In this document: positions 56,246 through 64,000 of the stretch, one piece after another
Numbering within the stretch: the stretch's first letter is position 1
Layout: every line of letters starts with the position of its first letter
Assembly: GCF_023078275.1 (NCBI RefSeq)
Contig: NC_062971.1
Location: 19,840,001 to 19,904,000 of the forward strand
Length of the DNA: 64,000 bases
Origin: Leguminivora glycinivorella
Taxonomy: Eukaryota; Arthropoda; Insecta; Lepidoptera; Tortricidae
Direction: 5' to 3'
The notes under the pieces: generated by a model
Databases searched by the model: none
What the model was told of the DNA's origin: nothing
Seen by the model: only the letters and a program-made list of their open reading frames with translations
Made by a program: the position numbers and the translations under genes

Positions 56246-56312
56246 CTGTCATTTACTCCAGTCATCGCCTTGAAGTCCTGAATCTCCATGTCCCCTATGA
56301 ATTGCGAAAAAT
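56246..56312 (-). CDS. candidate host exon, 67 bp, gene unknown
   Basis: On the minus strand a strong acceptor (T13 then CAG) precedes the exon and a donor GACAG|GTAAGTGAG follows it. The only frame without a stop reads FSQFIGDMEIQDFKAMTGVN then D and a split codon; third positions are balanced and the wording is protein-like. The other two frames contain stops. An ATG at 56287-56289 lies in frame, so this could be either an internal or the first coding exon. The 'DF-x-A-x-TG' core recalls the start of UBA-like domains (as in FAF1/FAF2-type proteins), a weak guess. No partner exon was found in the window. Confidence 0.55.
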
Positions 56313-57430
56313 CTGAAAAAAAAAAAAACATGTTTAAGTGTATTGGTGGCACAGTGGTGTCCTATTAGGTATGCAATGCATGTAATAGCAGCGTATTAGT
56401 TATAACAGAGTAGTATACTTGTAAATAATTTATAAAAATAGTAAACCATAGTATAACGTATTGTTAAATAATTAATTCATCATTTTATTTGTACATCGTG
56501 CCATGAAAATGTAGGTATATCATAATTAAGACATGGTCTTTGAGTTAAGGCTATATTCATTTATTAGAGTTTATAAAACCTAATAAATAACCAAATGATA
56601 CCTGTAACTTTATGATTTATTACATTCTAAACCAAAGTAGTAACGCATTCTTCCGAAGCCTTTAATGGATATTACGCATGGGTGGTTAACTGAGGCCAAA
56701 AATACTCGTGGCGGCTTTATTAACTATTTTCGACGTACGCCACTGTTCTTTTTTGACCTCTTTATAACGCTATAATAGTATTTGTGCAACAAGGGAGGTA
56801 AGGGGGATTTTGTCAACGAGTGTTAATAACTCGCGACAGCCGCAGGCTGGAGAGAGTTATAGACACAGTTTACAAAATCCTTACCTCCTGAGTTACACAC
56901 AATATTTTTCATCACATTTGAGAGGAAAAAATACGGGGAAAAAATTATGAGGCAAAACCTTCAATGAATGGCGGCGCGGCTGCAACCAGTAATATATCTA
57001 TATCGGATATACATATAAATCCATTATTCTTGATTACAAACGCTTTTTGAGCACAAACAAACACTAAAATACTGCATATAAATTAAATGTAATGTTCAAA
57101 GAAGCATACAATTGAACTCATTTTACGTGTCCGTTATTTATTAATTATTTATGTTGCACTGCCCGTTGCTATGGCAACGCGGTCAAGCTCAAATCGAGAT
57201 GACCGTCACAATTTCCTGCCAGATTGCAAATTATAACGATTTATCTACGTGAAATTTACAAAATAAAATTAAATCACACTGAAATAATTGTGAAACATAA
57301 ATAGAATGCATTTTTCATATCGTATATTTTTTTTATAGCTTGTTAGTCAAATTTTAGTTGTGCAAAAAAAATTCTTGACTGATTGAAACATCCTTTGCCT
57401 GAAGTATTGTACAGATTGTATTAATTTTTA

Positions 57431-57665
57431 CCCGACTACGGCAATGCAAAAGGAGGGTTATGATTTTGACCGTATGTATGTATGTATGTATGTATGTATG
57501 TATGTATGTATGTATGTATGTATGTATGTATGTATGTATGTATGTATGTATGTATGTATGTATGTATGTATGTATGTATGTATGTATGTATGTTCATCTG
57601 TTCCCTCATAACTTCTAAAGTACTCATTAGAATTTGACAAACGATATGTCATTCAAATTGTCTTA
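57431..57665 (+). repeat. microsatellite-bearing repeat nested in the left arm
   Basis: ACCCGACTACGGCAATGCAA, AAGGAGGGTTATGATTTTGA, then (TATG) about 30 times (57472-57592), then TTCATCTGTTCCCTCATAAC. The right arm of the foldback lacks it (CTTATTAATTTTTAAAACT type junction), so it arrived after the arms were formed. Confidence 0.85.
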
Positions 57666-58119
57666 ATTAAAACTAAATCCATTACTCCTTTGGGAATAAA
57701 ACAGTACATTATTCTTCAGTACACGTAGACGCAATGAGACCTTTAAACAGCACTGCAAATGTGATGAAAAATACTATTTATACATGCCATGTATGCCATT
57801 TACCTACAGTATGTGGCCATACATACTTTGCGTTAAAATAACAGCAAAATAGAAAAAAAGTCACAAAGTTCAATCTCAGCTGTGTACCTAAGCAGCAAGG
57901 GCGATCTTTTGACATTAGGTATTACTCTCAGCCCCGAGTCACGCACTAAATTTGTCAAGTGTCCGAATGTCTGTGTAATTTGAACACAGCCCGCTCCGGC
58001 CTGAATTACGTTTACCGAGCAACAGCGCGCACTGCCTGTGTCACTTACGGAGAAACGCCTCATTTATAACTGACTAGATGTTACCCTCCGTTTTGGATGC
58101 TTGTGCGTTTTGGATATTT

Positions 58120-58275
58120 GACGACCGGTCGGTCTAGTCTAGCACGTAGTGACGCTGCCTGCTAAGTTTCAGTCATAATTTCGAATCCCGGTATGGTCAC
58201 ATAATTGTGTGATTAGCACAGATGTTTGTTCCGGAGTCATGGATGTTTTGTGTGTACTTGTGTATACATAGAAAA
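58120..58275 (+). repeat. lepidopteran SINE, 3' truncated
   Basis: GACGACCGGTCGGTCTAGTC, B box TTTCGAATCCCGG, GTGTGATTAGCACAGATGTT and TCCGGAGTCATGGATGTTTT: head and centre of the SINE. The last third is missing. Confidence 0.75.
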
Positions 58276-58320
58276 CATATATTATTACATCATTATAATA
58301 TTAAAGTATTATACATAATA

Positions 58321-59110
58321 AATAATTTTTAAGAAAAAAAAACCGCCTTCCTTTGGGGTTCTGGTGATAAATACTTTCAAATGTTGGATTATGTTATCAA
58401 TTCGTCTGTATATTTTTTAATGTTTGTTATTCGATATCTCCGTCATATCTGAACCAATTTTGAAATTTGGATGATTCTGAAGTACTTACAGATGAGAATG
58501 ATTATCAGAACGGAACTCTAACCAGGGGCGGCTCACTCTTCATCAGCAGTTCCACTGCACCAAATGTCACTGTTCTGGACGTAAGTGCATGCTGTTCTTA
58601 TAAAAATACCAAAGTCACTATAAGTGTGCCGTTCAGATTTGAGGAGCTCCGTTCTAACCATCATCAGCAGTTCCACTGCACCAAATGTCACTGTTCTGGA
58701 CGTAAGTGCATGCTGTTCTTATAAAAATACCAAAGTCACTATAAGTGTGCCGTTCAGATTTGAGGAGTTCCATTCTGACCATCATCAGGAGTTCCACTGC
58801 ACCAAATGTCACTGTTCCGTACGTAAATGCATGCTGTTCCTTTAAAAACACAAAAATCACCATAGGTATGCATATGTATTTCAGATTTGAGGAGTTCCCT
58901 CGATTTCTCCAGGATCCCACCACCAGAACTGGGTTCTGAGAAAAATGGGACCAATCTGTATGCATATACATTCAACCAAAAAAAATTTTTCAAAATCGGC
59001 CCAGTAACGACGAAAATATCGAGGAACAAACATTAAAAAAAAAAAAATTAAAAAAAAACATACAGACGAATTGAGAACCCCTTCCGTTGAGATTTGGAAG
59101 GCGGTTAAAA
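58321..59110 (+). repeat. long-TIR dispersed repeat, copy C (three internal units)
   Basis: Same ends as copies A and B but with three 121-bp units (TTCCACTGCA at about 58551, 58672 and 58793) instead of two. The long plus and minus frames here follow from the unit length and are not genes. Confidence 0.85.
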
Positions 59111-60229
59111 ATTAAATTCTCGCATATCGCGCACATACATAGTTCAAGTCACTCACAAATTGACCGCGATTAACATTATTTTTCATCACATTTGCTGTTT
59201 AAAGGTCTCATTGCGTCTACGTGTACTGAAGCATAATGTACTATTTTATTCCCAAGGGAATAATGGATTTAGTTTTAAAAATTAATACAATCCGTACAAT
59301 ACTTCAGGCAAATGATGTTTCAATCAGCCAAGGATTTTTGTTGCTCAACCAAAATTTGACTATTAAGCTACAAAAGATATTATACGGTATGAAAAATGCA
59401 ATTTATTTCAGTATTTTTTGCATTTATTTCGTAAATTTAACTCGGATAAATCGTTATAATTTTACAATCTGACAATATGTTCTCGACTCGCGCTTGACCG
59501 CATGCCAGCGGAGGCGCCCACCGTTGCCTAGCAACGGAGAGTACAACAGATCAAAATTAATGAATGAATGATAAATAAGTAAAAATTTAGTTCAATTATA
59601 TGATTTATATGATTTTTTGAACATTGCATTTAATTTAAATGCAGGATTTTCGTGTTTCTTTTCGTTCAAAAAGTGTTTTTTAACAAAAACAATGGAATTT
59701 AATATGAATAATCTAATATAGATGAAGATACACTACTGGTCTTTGCGCCGTCGTTGCGTTGAAGGTTTTGCCTTATAACTTTCTTTTGTATTTTTCTCTC
59801 AAATGTGATGTGATGAAAAACATTGTGTGTAACTCAGGAGGTAAGGATATTAAATACTTGTGTCTATATTCACTCCAGCCTGCGGCTGTCGTGAATATAT
59901 CAGGAAACTCGTATTTAATGACCCCCTTACCTCCCTTGTTGCACAATGTACTACATTTCTGTGTCGTGCGGTGCCCACCGCACCACATTATAATAAACAT
60001 TAAAAAAGTGGGTACATGAATTTTATCTGAACCCCGAATAATTATATAAGCTAACATTTATCGGGTAGTTTACTATTAGTGACGTGTAACTAATTACCTT
60101 TCCGTTGACAATTTGGTGGGACATCAGTCTTCCGTGACCACGTCAGAAAAAAGGTGAAATAATGTGAATTAATCGCGTTTGACCTGTGATTTTAAAAATC
60201 TATAAACTACTTACTGCCTCATAACATCG

Positions 60230-61056
60230 TAAGGTGACGGACCCAATCATGGACAGTTTAAGAAAAAAAATTCGCCTGTTTTTGATATTTCACTGATAAA
60301 TGTAAAAATTCTGCGGCTAAGCGTGTTAAATCTTGAATGTCCTATCCTTCTTTTACATTTCAAGCTTATTGCAAAATAGATACTTCTATTGGTTTCTTCA
60401 TAGTTAACAAATTAAAACTAGGTGTTTTTTCTCCAATTATGGACAGCAGTTCTCCAGTAATGGATCCCCCATTATGGACAGTGAAATAAGTTTAAAATTT
60501 TACTTTTAAAGCCAACTGATACGCAATGAGTCAATTTTATACACCATAAATACAATTAGTTTGGGTTATTTTAACATAGGATTGTTTCTTGTAAATTTTG
60601 GTTTTGTAAATTGTTCCTTGTCCATCATAGGAGGTACGCAGTTTTTCGGGTCCAGTAATGGACACTCGCAAAATAACGTCAATTCTTACTATCTTTGGAG
60701 CAACAAACTAGTATGTTTTATACCTTATCTCATGCTTAATGCAATAAGTAAAACGCATTCAAGATTACACCGTGCGTTATTATTTTATTATTTTATACAT
60801 GAACTCAACTCTCTTAGCAACATTACTAAGAATTCGTCTTGATATTTTTTTCAGTAAACTGGTGAATTTTATCTTGCCGCCAAATCCTTCAGAAATAACC
60901 GAATTAATTGAAACTTCAAAATGAAACAGCTCTATAACTCTAGTTTATGGTACATAGCCGTCAGTTTTTAGAAACTTATTTTAGATACTTATTTTTAAGG
61001 ATTTGTGTTTTTTTGTCCATAATGGCATCACCGTCCATTATGGGGTATTTTACCTT
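60230..61056. mobile_element. candidate DNA transposon with repeated ATTATGGAC words
   Basis: The left end TAAGGTGACGGACCCAATCA is imperfectly inverted at the right end (CCATTATGGGGTATTTTACC TTA). Inside, CC-N-ATTATGGACAG variants occur about eight times in both orientations (60243, 60434, 60452, 60469, 60622, 60650, 61014, 61032). Terminal plus subterminal copies of one motif suggest transposase binding sites. Flanking TAA/TTA could be a 3-bp target duplication. Frames of 78-93 codons lack transposase motifs. Confidence 0.5.
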
Positions 61057-61922
61057 ATGTGCAAAGTTTCATTATAATCAAACTCGTAGGAATGTACTAT
61101 GTATTTATTTAAATATAAGCGTAGTTCTTTTTATTTGTATGGGGAGCCGAACTTGCTGCGGACTCTTAAAAATAAGCTCATAATCCCACAAACTTTGAGT
61201 AAGGTATACCTTTACAAGTTACTTCATATGAATTAGCTACAAATAAAAAGTAATTTGTTTTCAAATTGTGTAAGTTACGAAGAAACGTTATCTGTTAAAT
61301 TTCTTGCCTGACCTCTAGACAATCCGAGGTGACCATTGCACCGAAATCTCGTCTAGATCGAGGTACTTACCTCTAAAAGAAAACTTATAAATTTACAACC
61401 CTAGAGGATTTAATATGAAAACTTTAAAAATTTTCTACTCGAGTTTTTTTAGTCAAGTTATAAAATAAACATTTTCGGTTTGTAACGATGTCATAACCAA
61501 CTATCATGATCTCATTTTGGCATGTATAATTAAATAACAAAGTTTTGATTCGTTTTGTTTCAATGCAGAATAATCGTATGAAGAATTGAAGACATCATCA
61601 AACTAAATTTATTGATCTATAATTATATATTTATTTATAATTATTGTAAAAAAAAAACAACATTTGTTTGCCATCGAGTAAGAGTGAAAAAAAAAACTAT
61701 CTAGAACTATATGACCCTTAGGCCTCAGTTTCTAGCAACCAGACGTTTCGAGATTCCCCAAGAGACGCGTACGCAGACGAATGGCAAATTAATAACAAAC
61801 GATTTTCGACACCGCGGGCACCCTTTGGCGAATACGACGTGATTTCGAATTCGAATCACGTCACCTCCCTTTAACGGGTTAGTGTTGGGCAGGGAGGTTT
61901 TTTTGTGTCGGATAAAGCAATA
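61057..61922. other. intergenic with unique patch and palindrome
   Basis: AT-rich, then a GC-richer unique patch at 61725-61880. Within it, at 61835-61862, GACGTGAT T TCGAATTCGA ATCACGTC forms a palindrome with one extra T. Confidence 0.4.
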
Positions 61923-62283
61923 TCCATACTAATATTATAAACGGAAAAGTGTGTGTCTGATCGATCGTTACGCCGTGTCTTGCGTGGGCGGTCGCGTCTC
62001 ATATTTCCATATCGATAAGGTTTGATTTCGTATGCGTCGCATCGCCGTCGCGCGACCATCGCGCGACCGTCGCCCACGCAAGCCACGGCGTTAGTCTTTC
62101 ACAACAAAACAGTGGAGCAACGAATTGACGTGATTTTAAGATGGTGATAGTTGAAGGAATTGAGACTTGAGAGTGACATAGGCTATTTTTTGTCTCATTC
62201 TAACCTCTCACTTTCCCATAACTAGGGATAGAAGTTTGTACGGGACTTTCCGCAATTTTCGAATTTAACGGGAGCGAAGCTAG
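61923..62283 (+). mobile_element. Helitron-like copy H2 with nested palindromic MITE
   Basis: Begins A|TCCATACTAATATTATAAAC and ends GGGAGCGAAGCTAG|T. Between GTGTGTCTG and GTCTTTCACAAC it is interrupted by about 125 bases (61968-62093) with inverted arms TACGCCGTGTCTTGCGTGGGC and its inverse; in H1, H3 and H4 these parts are adjacent. Confidence 0.75.
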
Positions 62284-62344
62284 TAGGCTAATATAGCTAG
62301 TAGACCAATAAGGCTTTATAAATCTGAGAATCATTTATTTGATA

Positions 62345-62578
62345 CTAGATTTCGCCCGCGGCTTCACTCGCGTTAAATTCGAAAATTGCGAAACGCTTCA
62401 TACAAACGTCCACCCCCCAATTTAGGGAAGTGGGAGGTTAGAAAGAGACAACAAGTAGCCTATATCACTCTCCATCCCTTCAACTATCTCTCTTAAAGAA
62501 TCGCTCCATTTTGCCGTGAAAGACGGACAAACAAATAGACACACATACTTTCCCATTTATAATATTAAGTATTATGGA
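62345..62578 (-). mobile_element. Helitron-like copy H3
   Basis: On the minus strand: A|ATCCATAATACTTAATATT start, GTCCGTCTTTCACGGCAAAA, GGAGAGTGATATAGGCTACT, CGAATTTAACGCGAGTGAAG and CCGCGGGCGAAATCTAG|T end. Complete, and 61 bp from H2, head to head in orientation. Confidence 0.85.
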
Positions 62579-62694
62579 TTTTACATTTACGAGAAAGGAC
62601 TGTGTTTGAATGAACAATTGAAAATAAAAATGTACAATTGTGATCAGATGATTCGGATCACGGATTGATTTGGTTGATTCTTAATATAAAAATA

Positions 62695-62873
62695 CTAGCT
62701 TTTGCCCGCGGCTTCGCTCGCGTTAGAAAGAGACAAAAAGTAGCCTATGTCACTGTCCATCCCTTCAACTATCTCCACTTAAAAAATCACGTCAATTCGT
62801 AGCTCCGTTTTGCCGTGAAAGACGGACAAACAAACAGACACACACACTTTCCCATTTATAATATTAGTAAGGA
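62695..62873 (-). mobile_element. Helitron-like copy H4
   Basis: On the minus strand: A|TCCTTACTAATATTATAAAT start and CGAGCGAAGCCGCGGGCAAA AGCTAG|T end. A shorter version lacking the GAAGTTTG/AATTTTCGAA segment present in H2 and H3. Confidence 0.85.
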
Positions 62874-63714
62874 TAGTTCTCATTTTCCTCCTTGGTTTTT
62901 GGACATTATGGAAAATATTGTTACTATCTTGATGTGAGTAGTTTAATTAGAAGATTGTGCTTACGATGGATTTTTTTGAAATAACTACATTTTAAAATTC
63001 GTTTTCGACCTCAATTTTACCATAAACCCAAAATTGGGAAATATAAAATAAGAGCACAGCTACAATAACATCTACATCTACTTGCACTAAGTTTGTATAA
63101 AAAGTCCGAACCCATCGGCATTTTACTGCTTAAATACATATCAAAATACACGTCAGCCAAATAGTGACGATAGTGGTCCAGTAATAGTGCCTACTCCATC
63201 AAAATGTAGCCCCACACTAGTGTGGCGAGCTCTAGGCGAGCGACAAATCACGCGCACTGCGGCCACCGCCTAAATGAATATTGACAACCACCTAGCGACC
63301 GGGTAGAATTGATAATCGGACCCCTAATGGCTTCCATCCAACTTCACGTTGTATTGAAAAATTACCCCGGTTTTGATTTATAATGAGATGATTATTTATG
63401 ATTACCGAGATCTGGTAATTTGAGAAACCGTATTTTTCGCTATGTATCAATTAGGTAACTTATTATTTGAACGTTAGTATGAGCCTGCATGAGTAGTATA
63501 CCAAGTTTAATTCAATTCAAAAAACAGGTGTAAGTATCTGTTTGTAAGTTTGAATGGTATACCAAGTGTAATGACTATATTTTGATGGCACCGCTTGAAA
63601 GTCATCTGAATTATTTTATTTTTTCACCGATAAAATGAGAGTGACATACCGTCGGTGCGTTAAGGTTTGTTAAATAATAACTATTCATTATGATGAATTT
63701 TCACAACAAATAAA
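62874..63714. other. intergenic, no supported gene
   Basis: A GC-richer unique patch at 63200-63310 (GTGTGGCGAGCTCTAGGCGA) is of unknown nature. Confidence 0.35.
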
Positions 63715-63935
63715 CAAATAAATAAATGAATATTGGGGGACACCTTACACAGATCAACTTAGCCCGAAACTAAGCAAAGCTTGTACTATGGGGTGCTAAA
63801 CGACGATATACATACTTAAATAGATAAATACATATTTATATACATAGAAAACATCCATGAACAAATATCTGTGCTCATCACACAAATAAATGCCCTTACC
63901 GGGATTCGAACCCAGGACTGCCGCTCAGCAGCAAC
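63715..63935 (-). repeat. lepidopteran SINE, head partly lost
   Basis: Minus strand: CTGGGTTCGAATCCCGGTAA (B box), GGGCATTTATTTGTGTGATG, ATCTGTGTAAGG and an (AAAT)n tail. The A-box side is missing. The central region differs from 28345-28589 (AAGCTTTGCTTAGTTTCGGG), suggesting another subfamily. Confidence 0.75.
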
Positions 63936-64000
63936 AACTTGCATTTTATTGATTTTTCTTGTGGCGTCGCATTTGGACTTATATTTAAACAAATTATCTT

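Larger units (their letters stand above)
56778..59952. mobile_element. 3.2-kb foldback element with about 770-bp arms
   Basis: The left arm starts GTGCAACAAGGGAGGTAAGG at about 56786 and the right arm ends with its inverse near 59945. Inverted correspondence continues over the whole arms: GACAGCCGCAGGCTGGAG, CCTTACCTCCTGAGTTACAC, GAGGCAAAACCTTCAA, CCGTTGCTATGGCAACG, TTATAACGATTTATC, TGCCTGAAGTATTGTAC, AGTACACGTAGACGCAATGA and GAGACCTTTAAACAGC. The left arm carries an extra 235-bp insertion. The loop (about 57771-59182) holds unassigned DNA, a SINE and long-TIR repeat C. No transposase is seen. Confidence 0.85.

Noticed and set aside
57436..57652. Open frames of YIHT repeats
   Set aside because: Produced by the (TATG)n tract.

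Overview
The window is nuclear DNA of an insect, almost certainly a moth or butterfly (Lepidoptera). The evidence is its repeats: short Helitron-like elements with a 5' TC start and a hairpin plus CTAG end, a tRNA-derived SINE present in about seven copies, mariner, Penelope-like and non-LTR retroelement fragments, and many palindromic MITEs. There is no operon, rRNA, true tRNA gene or CRISPR array. No complete host gene is visible. Only two short pieces look like host exons: 32327-32438 (+) and 56246-56312 (-). Everything else is intergenic or intronic DNA built from nested transposons. All names rest on motifs read by eye; no database was searched.

Left part (1-24.9 kb). A mariner 3' part (1-742) and a palindromic MITE are followed by a repeat cluster with non-LTR tails. 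At 5.8-11.2 kb there is a deep nest. A roughly 0.7-kb repeat is split by a 4.7-kb insertion with TTAA at both ends. Inside that insertion another repeat is split by a 1,383-bp element with 30-bp perfect terminal inverted repeats, an 8-bp target duplication and a THAP-like first exon, which points to a P-element relative. From 11 to 17 kb there are several foldback elements. At 18.8-22.8 kb a Penelope-like element with an open RT and GIY-YIG frame is followed by a 5'-truncated LINE, a hairpin-headed repeat and a 118-bp minimal Penelope copy.

Middle (24.9-48 kb). There is a full-length mariner (1,247 bp) with three frameshifts, SINEs and a large foldback. A 2.3-kb Helitron-like element carries a 3.3-unit tandem array and a GGGATA/GGGACA minisatellite. 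Next come a 109-bp tandem array and a dispersed repeat interrupted by a non-LTR fragment with an R2-like CCHC and PD...D endonuclease region, bounded by a 12-bp duplication. A telomere-motif minisatellite follows, and then a second Penelope-like element interrupted by a LINE fragment; both insertions have readable target duplications.

Right part (48-64 kb). It holds an internally deleted Tc1/mariner relative, microsatellite-bearing repeats, and a candidate host exon. A 3.2-kb foldback with about 770-bp arms follows, then a candidate DNA transposon with repeated ATTATGGAC motifs. A cluster of Helitron-like copies and a SINE close the window.

The genes do not work together as a pathway. The main value of the region is its insertion history: several insertions can be ordered from duplicated target sites and split host repeats.
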